From an uncultured Actinomycetes bacterium (GTDB lineage Bacteria; Actinomycetota; Acidimicrobiia; Acidimicrobiales; Ilumatobacteraceae): a stretch of DNA of 20,761 bases. Where the stretch lies: positions 1 through 20,761 of the forward strand of contig CAIYHK010000103.1 of assembly GCA_903925985.1 (NCBI GenBank), read 5' to 3'. The notes beneath the pieces are model-generated. The model worked only from the letters and a program-made list of their open reading frames with translations, made no database searches and was not told the DNA's origin. A program made the position numbers and the translations under genes. Position 1 is the first letter of the stretch, and each line of letters begins with the position of its first letter. Below, piece by piece: positions 8,962 through 19,426 of this stretch.

Positions 8962-9098
8962 CTCGGGTCTTCGGACTCCTGGCGCTGGTCCTGGAGACGT
9001 TTGGCACGCTTGTTGGCAAGTGCCAGCAGGCCAACAATCACAACAATGGGACCCGCAACCAGCAAAATCTCGTCCCAGCCACCTTGATGAGCCAACAT
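8958..9098 (-). CDS. Small single-pass membrane protein, 46 residues
   Basis: Short open frame from ATG 9098 beginning [10 protein letters not shown], then a hydrophobic helix of about 18 residues ([18 protein letters not shown], positions 11-28), then a basic and finally acidic tail (NKRAKRLQ onward). This fits a single-pass membrane protein with a cytoplasmic tail. I recall similar small actinobacterial proteins with an HxGG-D-E start followed by one helix, but no function is known to me. Support comes from TACGAT 8 nt upstream of the ATG, from the charge pattern and from the fact that it ends exactly at the murA stop (4-nt overlap, convergent). The frame could be extended upstream to 9206, but that would run into the nifU-like gene and adds unconvincing sequence. 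Confidence 0.62.
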   Translation of the reverse strand: MLAHQGGWDEILLVAGPIVVIVGLLALANKRAKRLQDQRQESEDPS

Positions 9099-9106
9099 GG
9101 GTCGGA

Positions 9107-9112
9107 ATCGTA
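9107..9112 (-). promoter_or_regulatory. Candidate -10 box of the 46-residue membrane protein gene (TACGAT)
   Basis: On the minus strand TACGAT lies 8 nt before the ATG at 9098, compatible with a leader of one or two bases. It supports the small frame being a real gene. Confidence 0.4.
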
Positions 9113-9163
9113 GGCGGTTTGGTGGTTCAATGGAATTCCACACTTTTTCGATGTGACGCAACC

Positions 9164-9168
9164 AAGGA
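9164..9168 (+). promoter_or_regulatory. Ribosome binding site of the NifU-like gene (AAGGA)
   Basis: AAGGA with a 7-nt spacer to ATG 9176 is one of the few good Shine-Dalgarno sequences in the window and decides the start of this gene against longer upstream extensions of the frame. Confidence 0.6.
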
Positions 9169-9175
9169 CCCTTCA

Positions 9176-9406
9176 ATGTCAATGCGCAAGAAAGTAGAAG
9201 AAACAATCGAAGTCATACGGCCTGCGCTCCAGGCCGACGGCGGCGATGTTGTGCTGCGTGAGGTGAACGAGGAGACCGGTGTTGTTGAAGTCACCCTGGT
9301 CGGTGCCTGTGGAACCTGCCCCGCATCAGGCCAAACCCTGAAAGCCGGCATCGAGCGGATCATGCGTGACCGAGTCGATGGCGTGACTGAAGTGATCGCG
9401 GTCTGA
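9176..9406 (+). CDS. NifU-type C-terminal domain Fe-S cluster scaffold/carrier
   Basis: A 76-residue stand-alone NifU C-terminal (Nfu) domain, a protein that carries Fe-S clusters to target enzymes. Seen are the typical opening helix (KKVEETIEVIRPALQADGG), the strands DVVLREV and VVEVTLVGACG, and the paired cysteines in GACGTCPAS (Cys45 and Cys48) that bind a bridging cluster between two subunits. The ATG at 9176 is chosen because AAGGA lies 7 nt upstream, one of the few good Shine-Dalgarno sequences in the window; a second ATG two codons on is possible. The frame extends upstream into murA without a sensible homologous sequence, so the longer form is unlikely. meaB follows after 2 bases, so the two are probably translated from one message. 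Confidence 0.93.
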   Translation: MSMRKKVEETIEVIRPALQADGGDVVLREVNEETGVVEVTLVGACGTCPASGQTLKAGIERIMRDRVDGVTEVIAV

Positions 9407-9408
9407 CC

Positions 9409-10371
9409 GTGGCCCTTCGCACTCGCGATCCACAGGAACTCTTTGACCTTGCATGTTCTGGTGATCGTGGTGCGCTGGCACGACTCTTATCGATGGTGGA
9501 GCGAAGCGATGAAGAATCTCGTGCCGTTAGTCGCATCGCCTACCCAAAGAGTGGCAAGGCTTACACAGTTGGTTTAACTGGCGCTCCTGGTGCGGGAAAA
9601 TCCACGTTGACTGCAGCCACTATCGGCGTACTACGTAAACGGGAAATTGAAGTTGCAATTCTTGCGATTGATCCCTCGTCACCTTTCACGGGTGGTGCAA
9701 TTCTTGGTGACCGTGTTCGCATGCAGGACTTTGCAACTGATCCGGGTGTATTCATTAGGTCAATGGCCACGCGTGGACATCTAGGTGGGCTCTCGCTCGC
9801 AACACCCGAGGCAATTCGGGTGCTCGATGCTGTGGGTCGACAATGGGTGCTTGTGGAGACCGTTGGCGTAGGCCAAGTTGAAGTTGAAATTGCCGGCAAG
9901 GCCGACACCACTGTTGTCGTGGTTAACCCAGGATGGGGTGATGCGGTGCAAGCCAACAAAGCGGGCCTCATGGAAATCGCCGACATCTTTGTGATCAATA
10001 AATCGGACCGCAAGGGCACCGAAGAAACACGACGCGATATTGAACAGATGCTTGATATGTCTGATATCGCCCACGACGACTGGCGCCCACCTGTAGTGGC
10101 CACAGTTGCATCCGATGGCACCGGTGTTGAAGAACTCTGGGAAACCGTATTGCGTCATCGCGAGCACATGGAGGCCTCGGGGAAACTAGAAGCTCGTCGC
10201 AAGTTTCGACTCGGTGAAGAACTTAGAGAGATTGTTGCTCGAAGGCTCTACCAGCGCGCACGCGAGATTTGCACAGGCCCAAGATGGGATCAGTTGCAAG
10301 CCGAGGTTTTGGAGCGCAACATTGATCCGTGGACCGCAGCCGACGAAATGCTCGCATCAGTGCAGGCTTAA
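9409..10371 (+). CDS. meaB: Methylmalonyl-CoA mutase-associated GTPase MeaB (ArgK family)
   Basis: G3E-type P-loop GTPase that protects and reloads adenosylcobalamin-dependent methylmalonyl-CoA mutase, a step of propionate metabolism. Motifs in the 320-residue protein are the P-loop GAPGAGKST at 58-66, the metal-binding segment IDPSSPFTGGAILGDRVRM at 87-105, ETVGVGQVE at 150-158 (switch region) and the guanine-specific NKSD at 197-200. The C-terminal helices around KFRLGEELREIV are the usual dimerisation part. The start is GTG 9409, two bases after the nifU-like stop. The mutase itself is not in the window. The stop codon lies in the palindrome TTAA, which also supplies the stop of the convergent SRPBCC gene. 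Confidence 0.95.
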   Translation: MALRTRDPQELFDLACSGDRGALARLLSMVERSDEESRAVSRIAYPKSGKAYTVGLTGAPGAGKSTLTAATIGVLRKREIEVAILAIDPSSPFTGGAILGDRVRMQDFATDPGVFIRSMATRGHLGGLSLATPEAIRVLDAVGRQWVLVETVGVGQVEVEIAGKADTTVVVVNPGWGDAVQANKAGLMEIADIFVINKSDRKGTEETRRDIEQMLDMSDIAHDDWRPPVVATVASDGTGVEELWETVLRHREHMEASGKLEARRKFRLGEELREIVARRLYQRAREICTGPRWDQLQAEVLERNIDPWTAADEMLASVQA

Positions 10372-10817
10372 GCGCCGCGCTCAACCAGCTGTTTTAGTTC
10401 TTTCAAGTTGCGACGCCAAATGAGTCGCATTACGAGCCCACCACCAATGAATCCCGTGATTGGCCCACCAAGCCACCATGGGAATCGGAGATCTTCATCC
10501 CACGCAAACCGGGTTGCTGCACCACCGCGAAGTGGCGTGAGAGTGAAGCGACCCGCACCAGTGACGATTCCTGAATGACGCACACCCATTGCGCTACCGG
10601 GAAGCCACTCAACGATCTCCATCTTGTCGGTGAGTTTGAGTGGGCCGACTTTGGTATCACAATCGAAAGTGACACCAATTCCACGATTGTGTGAACTTGT
10701 CACACGAATCGCAACGGCATCTGCCATCCAGTCCACATGGTTTTCAATCGGTTCGACAACTTCCCACACGCGTGCAGGTGTGGCTTCAATTTCTACAGCA
10801 ACGGAAACGCGACTCAT
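10368..10817 (-). CDS. SRPBCC (START-like / polyketide cyclase-type) protein
   Basis: A 149-residue protein of the SRPBCC fold, a helix-grip domain that binds hydrophobic ligands. It opens with the characteristic strand and helix (VSVAVEIEATPARVWEVVEPIENHVDW), continues with strands such as GIGVTFDCDTKVGPL and GAGRFTLTPLRGG, and ends with a long helix (RLIWRRNLKELKQLVERG). A hydrophobic Gly-rich stretch near residues 113-128 lies before the final helix, as in family members that look membrane-associated. The ligand is unknown. Its ATG overlaps the galT stop by 4 bases (ATGA), so it is the last gene of a methyltransferase-galT-SRPBCC operon. The TAA stop shares the TTAA palindrome with meaB. 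Confidence 0.87.
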   Translation of the reverse strand: MSRVSVAVEIEATPARVWEVVEPIENHVDWMADAVAIRVTSSHNRGIGVTFDCDTKVGPLKLTDKMEIVEWLPGSAMGVRHSGIVTGAGRFTLTPLRGGAATRFAWDEDLRFPWWLGGPITGFIGGGLVMRLIWRRNLKELKQLVERGA

Positions 10818-11794
10818 TTCGCGGCTGCATTTCGAAGCGTAAGTGCAGCATCCTCTGGGGGAACGATGTTGATCAAAACACCTGTGCCGCGTTCAAAACC
10901 CGCGGTGGTCACGAGTTTTGGCCACAGGTGTACATGCCAGTGGTACATGCCCGAGTGGTGACCAGGAGCGGTATGGAATCCGAGGTTGAAAGCAACATCA
11001 CCGAGGGCAAGATTCAAAGTGATGAGAGCGCGCTTGATTGCGACACCCATACTGTGCAGAGAATCAGTTGAAGCATCAGTCAAGTGCGCAGAATGGCTTT
11101 TGGGAATGATCAGCAACTCATAGGGCATTCCGCTCCAGTAAGGGCAGAGCACCAGGGTGTTCTCATCTTCAAGTACCACGCGCTTTCCATCCACGTGCTC
11201 GGCTTCAATGGTGGCGCACAGGATGCAACCACCCGAGAAACGACCAAAGGCACGCTCTTCATCGAGAATTTCGCCGGGCACGAATGGCAAGCCAAGGATC
11301 TGACCGTGAGGGTGGGCAAGAGAAGCTCCAGCTTCACGACCGTGATTCACGATTGCTTGTGTGTAACGGATGTTTGGTGTGGAAAGGTGCTGGACGAGGC
11401 GTTCCTTCAACACATCCATCATCGCGCCAACTTCAGCATCAGACATTTCACCGATACGGGCGTCATGCTTTGGCGTGAATACAAAGACCTCGTGAATTCC
11501 ACTGGCCTCGGACATCACATGCACGGGACCAAGGTTGCGCACTGCCATCGGGTCATCACCTGAAAACGCGGGGTAGCGGTTTGGCACCACGCGCATCTTC
11601 CAGTTCCCGTTTTCATCGAGCGTTTCGAGTGTTGGCTCGCGATCCTCGGTGTGTTCGGGGCAGAAAGGGCATGGGCGATTGAGTTCTGTCTCAACTTGGA
11701 GGGTGCGAGGGGCGAAATCCGTGGGTCGTTCTGAGCGTTCAGCAACGATGGTGACCCAACGGCCGTTTAATGGATTCAGTCTTAATTGGCTCAC
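10814..11794 (-). CDS. galT: Galactose-1-phosphate uridylyltransferase (GalT / HIT superfamily)
   Basis: Nucleotidyltransferase that exchanges UDP-glucose and galactose 1-phosphate in the Leloir pathway through a covalent uridylyl-histidine. The 326-residue protein has the zinc-type CPFC at 42-45, VPNRYPAF at 70-77 and the catalytic AHPHGQILGLPFVP with HPH at 161-163 (His163 the expected nucleophile). It also has CxxC at 190-193 and the second HIT-like motif YHWHVHLWPK around residues 284-293. Related enzymes of similar length can act on other sugar 1-phosphates, and no galK or galE lies nearby, so the exact substrate is open. The start overlaps the upstream methyltransferase stop by 4 bases and its stop overlaps the SRPBCC start by 4 bases, indicating one operon. 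Confidence 0.93.
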   Translation of the reverse strand: MSQLRLNPLNGRWVTIVAERSERPTDFAPRTLQVETELNRPCPFCPEHTEDREPTLETLDENGNWKMRVVPNRYPAFSGDDPMAVRNLGPVHVMSEASGIHEVFVFTPKHDARIGEMSDAEVGAMMDVLKERLVQHLSTPNIRYTQAIVNHGREAGASLAHPHGQILGLPFVPGEILDEERAFGRFSGGCILCATIEAEHVDGKRVVLEDENTLVLCPYWSGMPYELLIIPKSHSAHLTDASTDSLHSMGVAIKRALITLNLALGDVAFNLGFHTAPGHHSGMYHWHVHLWPKLVTTAGFERGTGVLINIVPPEDAALTLRNAAAK

Positions 11795-12600
11795 TGTTCT
11801 TCAAGGATAGGTCGCCGAAACACTGAAACGTGGCGTTCGGACAATTCAGTGAAAGGTGTTCCGATCGCATCTTCGGTGCGTTGGACCAATGAGAAGCCAG
11901 CTTCAGTTGCCATTTCGTCAATTTGCGTTGTGGACAGATAGCGAATTCTCCACTGACGCACTGTTGAGCCGTCATCAAACTCACCACTTGCAGTCTGAGA
12001 AGTGGGGTCGATCTGGCTGCGGCTTTGCACTGTGCTCCCACCGGGGCGTAGTTGCTCGCTCTCAACCTCAACTCGCTCAACATGGCGAAACTCATTGGCT
12101 TCGATGAACAGCAGGCCACCCGGAAGTAAACGCGAAGCAACGTGGTTGAAGAAGTGTCGCTGTTGGTCCTCGCTCTGCAGATTGAAGAGTGTGTTGAAAG
12201 CCACCACAGCAACGGCGAATTCCTGCATCGGTAATTCACAACTCATGTCACCCAATAAAGCTGTTACGGCATCTTCGGGATCATTTGCGCGCAGGCGTAC
12301 GAGCATTGACTCAGAGTTGTCGATCCCAGTCACCAGTGCACCCGCCCTAGCAAGACTCAGTGCCACCCGGCCGGTGCCAACGCCGCATTCGATCACCTTG
12401 GCACCTGAGAGTCCGCCTTCCAGCAGCCGGTCGATAAGTGCGGTCAATGCACCTACGTCGGACACTGCGCCGTACCAATCGTCATAGACATCGGCGAAGG
12501 TCTCGCCATAGTTGGCATCAATTGGCTCAGGCACATCACCAGTTGACCACGCCCGGACGTGCCCGCGCCAAGAGGCGTGGTTACCCTTGATAGGTGCCAT
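11791..12600 (-). CDS. Class I SAM-dependent methyltransferase
   Basis: Predicted S-adenosylmethionine-dependent methyltransferase, 269 residues from ATG 12600. Seen are the opening ANYGETFADVYDDWYG (29-44), typical just before a Rossmann methyltransferase core, the SAM-binding motif VIECGVGTGRVAL at 69-81, the acidic GIDNS with Asp94 and then GDMSCELP and a LLPGGLLFIEAN segment. The substrate cannot be inferred. The frame is open upstream to 12690, but that would cover the start of the cysteine desulfurase gene; ATG 12600 still overlaps that gene by 7 bases. It overlaps galT by 4 bases and is the first gene of that operon. No clear -10 box or Shine-Dalgarno sequence precedes ATG 12600, so the true start could be internal. 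Confidence 0.88.
   Translation of the reverse strand: MAPIKGNHASWRGHVRAWSTGDVPEPIDANYGETFADVYDDWYGAVSDVGALTALIDRLLEGGLSGAKVIECGVGTGRVALSLARAGALVTGIDNSESMLVRLRANDPEDAVTALLGDMSCELPMQEFAVAVVAFNTLFNLQSEDQQRHFFNHVASRLLPGGLLFIEANEFRHVERVEVESEQLRPGGSTVQSRSQIDPTSQTASGEFDDGSTVRQWRIRYLSTTQIDEMATEAGFSLVQRTEDAIGTPFTELSERHVSVFRRPILEEQ
12582..12587 (+). promoter_or_regulatory. Candidate -10 box of the cysteine desulfurase-mnmA operon (TACCCT)
   Basis: TACCCT, then exactly 6 nt, then GTG 12594. It lies within the coding sequence of the divergent methyltransferase. It is the same hexamer and spacing as in front of the S9 peptidase gene. Confidence 0.5.
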
Positions 12601-13733
12601 CCAACCGTTTTGCCTACCTTGACCATGCGGCGTCATCGCCGCTGCGGGTGTCGGCTTCGGCTGCGATGGAGCGATTCGCACGTGATTCATTTGCTAACCC
12701 GACTGGTAGTCACCGCGCATCACGTGAAGCGCGCCAGGCAATTGATGAGTCTCGTGACCAGATCGCGTCGTTGCTCGGAGTGCTACCTGGTGAGATCATC
12801 TTCACAAGTGGTGGTACTGAAAGTGACAACACAGTGGTGTTTGGAGCGGTGCGCCGCACAGGTGGCGTCGCAGTTACCAGCAACGCCGAGCACCATGCGG
12901 TGCTTCACCCAGTTGAGCATGTGAATGGAATAGTTGTTCCAGTTGATGCCGGTGGTGTTATCGACCTTGCGGCTCTTGAAGAAGTTCTCCGCCAGACCCC
13001 CAATGTTGCTGTGGTCTCGGTGATGGCTGTGAACAACGAAACAGGTGTAGTCACCGACATGAAGAGTGTTTCGCGAGTGGTACGCGAGCATGCACCGAAA
13101 GCGATCATTCACTCAGACGCTGTGCAGGCCGCACCATGGATGGATCTCGCACCGATAACCGCAGTTGTTGATTCGATTTCACTTTCGGCACATAAATTTG
13201 GTGGGCCAAAGGGAGTTGGAATTTTGTGGTTGCGGCAAGGTATTTCTGTTGAGCCACTGATGTTCGGTGGGGGACAAGAACGCGAGCGCAGAAGTGGCAC
13301 TCACAATGTTGCAGGAATTGTTGGTACAGCAGCCGCGCTAGTGGAGACTCGTGCGGAGATGGACACGGTGGTTCGCCGCGTGGGCGTGATGCGCGATCGT
13401 TTGGTGGACACGGTTACTGCAACAGTTGGTGGAATTCATGAGGTTGCACCACGATCAAGTCGTGTACCGGGTTCTGCTCATGTCTGCGTTGAAGGTGTCG
13501 AGAATGAGGCGCTGTTATTTCTCCTTGATCAGGCCAACGTATGTGCATCTGCGGCTTCTGCTTGTGCCAGTGGAGCCATGGAACCGTCGCACGTGCTTCA
13601 TGCAATGGGCGTTGATCGCAACCTCGCGCGGGGCGCACTACGCATGACCCTTGGACACACCACAGCTGATGCGGATATCGATGTCGCCATCAGCGCACTC
13701 ACTGAATCAATCACGCACCTGAGGCGGTCGTAG
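12594..13733 (+). CDS. iscS: Cysteine desulfurase (IscS/NifS family)
   Basis: Pyridoxal-phosphate enzyme that removes sulfur from cysteine and hands it on as persulfide, here most likely to MnmA for tRNA thiolation and perhaps to Fe-S assembly. In the 379-residue protein I see YLDHAASSPL near the start, SGGTESDN at 72-79, NAEHHAV with the conserved His near 100, HSDAVQAA at 173-180 and the PLP lysine in SAHKFGGPKG (Lys201). RSGTHNVAG is at 233-241 and the catalytic Cys324 in ASACASGAMEPSHVL. The start is GTG 12594: an in-frame TAG lies immediately before it and TACCCT lies 6 nt upstream. mnmA follows after 2 bases. The first 7 bases overlap the divergent methyltransferase start. Confidence 0.95.
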   Translation: MPSNRFAYLDHAASSPLRVSASAAMERFARDSFANPTGSHRASREARQAIDESRDQIASLLGVLPGEIIFTSGGTESDNTVVFGAVRRTGGVAVTSNAEHHAVLHPVEHVNGIVVPVDAGGVIDLAALEEVLRQTPNVAVVSVMAVNNETGVVTDMKSVSRVVREHAPKAIIHSDAVQAAPWMDLAPITAVVDSISLSAHKFGGPKGVGILWLRQGISVEPLMFGGGQERERRSGTHNVAGIVGTAAALVETRAEMDTVVRRVGVMRDRLVDTVTATVGGIHEVAPRSSRVPGSAHVCVEGVENEALLFLLDQANVCASAASACASGAMEPSHVLHAMGVDRNLARGALRMTLGHTTADADIDVAISALTESITHLRRS

Positions 13734-13735
13734 CG

Positions 13736-14818
13736 ATGCGTGTGTTAATGGCGATGTCTGGAGGAGTTGACTCCTCCGTAGCCGCAGCCGAACTGATTGC
13801 GGCGGGCCATGATGTGGTTGGAGTAACCATGAGGCTTTGGGGTGGAGAGAGCGACACGGGATGCTGTTCGGTTTCGGATGTCGAAGATGCTCGTCGGGTT
13901 GCCCAGCAACTAGGTATTGACCACGTGGTGTTTAATTTCACTGAAGACTTCAACCGCCATGTGGTTGATCCATATGTTGATGCCCACCGCATAGGTGTCA
14001 CACCTAACCCGTGCATTGAATGCAACCGACACCTCAAGTTCGAACGCTTGTCTGAGCGCGCACGCGTTCTCGGATTTGAAGCCGTTGCAACTGGCCACCA
14101 TGCGCGAATCATCCACCTTGATGACGGCACACCACGACTTGCGCGAGCACACGATCGTGCGAAAGACCAAAGCTATGTGCTTTACACATGTGACCGTGAT
14201 GAATTGGATCGCACATTGTTCCCAGTTGGTTCAATGACCAAAGATGTTGTGCGTGAGAAAGCCGTTGCACTTGGACTGCGCACTGCCACCAAGCCCGACA
14301 GTCAAGATGTGTGCTTCATTTCACGCCAAGGTGGTCGCGAAAGTTTTCTAGGAAATCGAATTCCGCTTCGTCGTGCACGTGTTGTTGGAACCGACGGTCA
14401 ACCAGAAGGCGAAGTTGAGTCAGTTGAACTCGTAACCCTCGGGCAGCGCAGAGGGCTCGGAGGACCAGGCGGTGGCCCAAAGAAATTTGTGGTCGACATC
14501 AAACGTGACGGCGAAGAAGCCACTGTGGTGGTTGGCCCTCGCGAGATGCTGATGACCCAGTTTGAGGTAATCGACAACATCGTGTGGCCCGTTGGGCAGC
14601 CAGATGAAGTTATGGGGGCGGGTCTAGCGGTGATGGTTCAATGCAGTGCGCATGGGGAAACTGCTCCGGCAACTTTGCAAATAAATGAGGGGCGATTGCA
14701 CCTCAATTGGTTCGAGCCACATCTCAGGGTGTCACCTGGCCAAAGTGTGGTTTTCTACGACCCCACCGACACATACGTGGTCGGCGGTGGGATCGTCAGC
14801 GCTTCCAGGACGCAATAA
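13736..14818 (+). CDS. mnmA: tRNA-specific 2-thiouridylase MnmA
   Basis: MnmA (TrmU) activates uridine 34 of tRNA-Lys, Glu and Gln with ATP and inserts sulfur to give 2-thiouridine, improving decoding. The 360-residue protein begins with the PP-loop MSGGVDSSV (7-15). It carries the catalytic-site cysteine in NPCIECN (Cys93, with Cys96 nearby), the tRNA-binding ATGHHARI (118-125), KDQSYVLY (143-150) and the second catalytic cysteine Cys193 in SQDVCFI. The C-terminal beta-barrel follows to the end. Length is normal. The ATG is 2 bases after the cysteine desulfurase stop, so sulfur donor and thiolase are made together. Its last 23 bases overlap the convergent membrane protein gene. Confidence 0.97.
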   Translation: MRVLMAMSGGVDSSVAAAELIAAGHDVVGVTMRLWGGESDTGCCSVSDVEDARRVAQQLGIDHVVFNFTEDFNRHVVDPYVDAHRIGVTPNPCIECNRHLKFERLSERARVLGFEAVATGHHARIIHLDDGTPRLARAHDRAKDQSYVLYTCDRDELDRTLFPVGSMTKDVVREKAVALGLRTATKPDSQDVCFISRQGGRESFLGNRIPLRRARVVGTDGQPEGEVESVELVTLGQRRGLGGPGGGPKKFVVDIKRDGEEATVVVGPREMLMTQFEVIDNIVWPVGQPDEVMGAGLAVMVQCSAHGETAPATLQINEGRLHLNWFEPHLRVSPGQSVVFYDPTDTYVVGGGIVSASRTQ

Positions 14819-15647
14819 ACAGTCCTGGCCTGCTCGGCGCGACGAGCATTCCATAAACATGAATTGCGCGACCGTTCGGGTGCTCTTTGTCTGGACGGAA
14901 AATGATTTTGTCGCCATCGCTCACGTTTACCTGGAGCGGTATCCCCCAAGTGACTCCTGTGAGATCGGCGGCCTCGGTGTTCGCGGGAGCAAGCTGGATG
15001 TCACCAACTTTCAACCGTCGAAACATCACGGTTTCAGCCAGCACCATCTTGTCGTGAATCACCAACCCCGCCGGTACGAGCACTAGCCACCGTGTGGACA
15101 GTTTGCCGAGCCGTGCGGTCATGAGAGGCGCTATTGGGATCGCAAAGAGAGCCCCGACAACCGCGGGCAACCACTGTTTTGAAGCCAGGCACGCGCCAAC
15201 TGCAGTAACAGGCACTACAAGGAGTAGCCACGCGATGGTGACTGGGAGTAAGTACTGAACTGGCGGACGCAGAAGAAACCGAATTTCATCGCCATAAGCA
15301 GAGCCATTCACGAATACATGACCAAACTCCGCCGAAAAAACAACAATCAAGCTGGCCACGGTAAAAACAAATCCGATTAGCCAAATCCCTGGAACTGAAT
15401 CAATGAAAAAGCCAGCGCACGCGCCAACTACGGCAAGTGGCGTGATTGTGCGCACAATCACAAGTCCCAAAGTTGAAGGAATGAGCATCAAGAACACGCC
15501 TAGGACCCAGATTGTCCATGCGTAGACAGACCAAACGACGCGAGCAGAGTCGCCAAAATGACTAATTAGGTCACTAATTCCAAAAAGACACGCGCCACTG
15601 AGAATCCATGTTGCAATGGCAACACGATGGATCATTTTTGGATTCAT
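14796..15647 (-). CDS. Hypothetical membrane protein with ~6 helices and soluble C-terminal domain
   Basis: I do not recognise a family. The 283-residue protein has about six hydrophobic segments (roughly residues 10-26, 37-58, 60-84, 89-108, 132-152 and 158-176), followed by a soluble C-terminal region of about 100 residues rich in beta-type sequence (MVLAETVMFRRLKVGDIQLA, GVTWGIPLQVNVSDGDKIIF). It resembles bacterial PH-like membrane proteins in layout only. ATG 15647 is preferred over an upstream start at 15695, which would add a non-hydrophobic stretch overlapping the divergent promoter region. It sits on the opposite strand between mnmA and the MetE-like gene, interrupting an otherwise conserved actinobacterial order. 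Its end overlaps mnmA by 23 bases. Confidence 0.8.
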   Translation of the reverse strand: MNPKMIHRVAIATWILSGACLFGISDLISHFGDSARVVWSVYAWTIWVLGVFLMLIPSTLGLVIVRTITPLAVVGACAGFFIDSVPGIWLIGFVFTVASLIVVFSAEFGHVFVNGSAYGDEIRFLLRPPVQYLLPVTIAWLLLVVPVTAVGACLASKQWLPAVVGALFAIPIAPLMTARLGKLSTRWLVLVPAGLVIHDKMVLAETVMFRRLKVGDIQLAPANTEAADLTGVTWGIPLQVNVSDGDKIIFRPDKEHPNGRAIHVYGMLVAPSRPGLFIASWKR

Positions 15648-15712
15648 GACACTAAGCCTTGTACTTGATATCGGGTTTCGCCAAGACGACTGCAAAGTGA
15701 TACGAAAAGTGG

Positions 15713-18827
<3,115 letters not shown>

Positions 18828-18838
18828 GGGTTTGGGGC

Positions 18839-19324
18839 TCAGTCCACCGAGAATTCCCAGGTGTAGGTCCTGGCCTTGGTTTCGCCCTCCACAAGTGGCC
18901 AATAGCGCACAGTGGCTCGGTGGACACCCTGATTGAACTCCTCAATAACGGCACCGTCAGTGGGCAGAAATTTGAGGGTGTAGTTACCCGGATCAAAAAT
19001 CGCATTCGGCGGCAACTCGACTTGTTCGCCGGGGTCAGGTGTATTGCCATTGCTCATGAGCTCGTCAAGACGTGAAGTTTCAATTTCAATTCCATCAATC
19101 GTTAACACTCCCGTGAAACCATCAATGAAGTCGATCACGATTTCACTTTGTCGCAACACGCGGTCATCATCAGCAGGTGACAAGCGTTCGATTGCTGATG
19201 GAAGGTTGGATCCTTCATCACCAGTTTGTGCAAGAGAGAAACCGAAGTAGATGAGCACAACACCAATTGCAATTGCGGCACTCGTGGCTATGCGTGGGTG
19301 GGAGAGTTTTTGGAATGAAACCAT
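18839..19324 (-). CDS. Hypothetical membrane-anchored protein with extracytoplasmic beta domain
   Basis: A 161-residue protein with a short basic N-terminus, one hydrophobic segment (about residues 12-32, ATSAAIAIGVVLIYFGFSLA) and a soluble remainder of about 125 residues predicted outside the membrane. The remainder is strand-rich: AIERLSPADDDRVLRQ, then IVIDFIDGFTGVLTIDGIEIE, FDPGNYTLKFLPTDGAVI and ATVRYWPLVEG. This suggests an Ig-like or CopC-like fold. I recall similar actinobacterial proteins of unknown function. No catalytic motif is visible. The gene is convergent with ligA (11 bases between stops) and divergent from the PASTA pseudokinase gene, from which it is separated by 102 bases, so the two could share control. 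Confidence 0.78.
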   Translation of the reverse strand: MVSFQKLSHPRIATSAAIAIGVVLIYFGFSLAQTGDEGSNLPSAIERLSPADDDRVLRQSEIVIDFIDGFTGVLTIDGIEIETSRLDELMSNGNTPDPGEQVELPPNAIFDPGNYTLKFLPTDGAVIEEFNQGVHRATVRYWPLVEGETKARTYTWEFSVD

Positions 19325-19357
19325 CGCTCTCTATTCTCACGGCTGAATTTGTGAAAT

Positions 19358-19373
19358 CCTTGTCATTCCAAGG
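19358..19373. repeat. Short inverted repeat CCTTG/CAAGG in intergenic region
   Basis: Arms of 5 bases (19358-19362 and 19369-19373) with a 6-base loop, followed by TTTT. It is too weak for a confident terminator call; it lies between two divergent genes, where an operator is equally possible or it may mean nothing. Confidence 0.3.
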
Positions 19374-19385
19374 TTTTATCCAACG

Positions 19386-19404
19386 ACAGGCGAGATTTGC
19401 CTGT
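19386..19404. promoter_or_regulatory. Inverted repeat ACAGGC-N7-GCCTGT upstream of the PASTA pseudokinase
   Basis: Perfect 6-base arms at 19386-19391 and 19399-19404 with a 7-base centre, the form of a dimeric repressor or activator site. It lies 8 bases upstream of TAGCGT and so would cover the -35 region. Operator function is inference. Confidence 0.35.
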
Positions 19405-19411
19405 TTCGGAC

Positions 19412-19417
19412 TAGCGT
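19412..19417 (+). promoter_or_regulatory. Candidate -10 box of the PASTA pseudokinase gene (TAGCGT)
   Basis: TAGCGT lies 9 nt before ATG 19427, giving a predicted leader of only about 3 bases. No Shine-Dalgarno sequence is seen between. Confidence 0.38.
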
Positions 19418-19426
19418 CGTAAGCCC

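Noticed and set aside
8939..9175. Long N-terminal extension of the NifU-like protein
   Set aside because: The added sequence overlaps murA and the small membrane gene, looks random, and AAGGA supports ATG 9176.
9561..10121. Long open frame (about 186 codons) on the minus strand inside meaB
   Set aside because: It is fully antisense to a gene with clear GTPase motifs, has Ser/Thr/Arg-rich composition typical of a shadow frame and contains no recognisable domain.
11739..12239. Minus-strand frame of about 166 codons overlapping the methyltransferase and galT
   Set aside because: It is another frame of the same strand as two well-supported, overlapping genes; its sequence shows no coherent domain.
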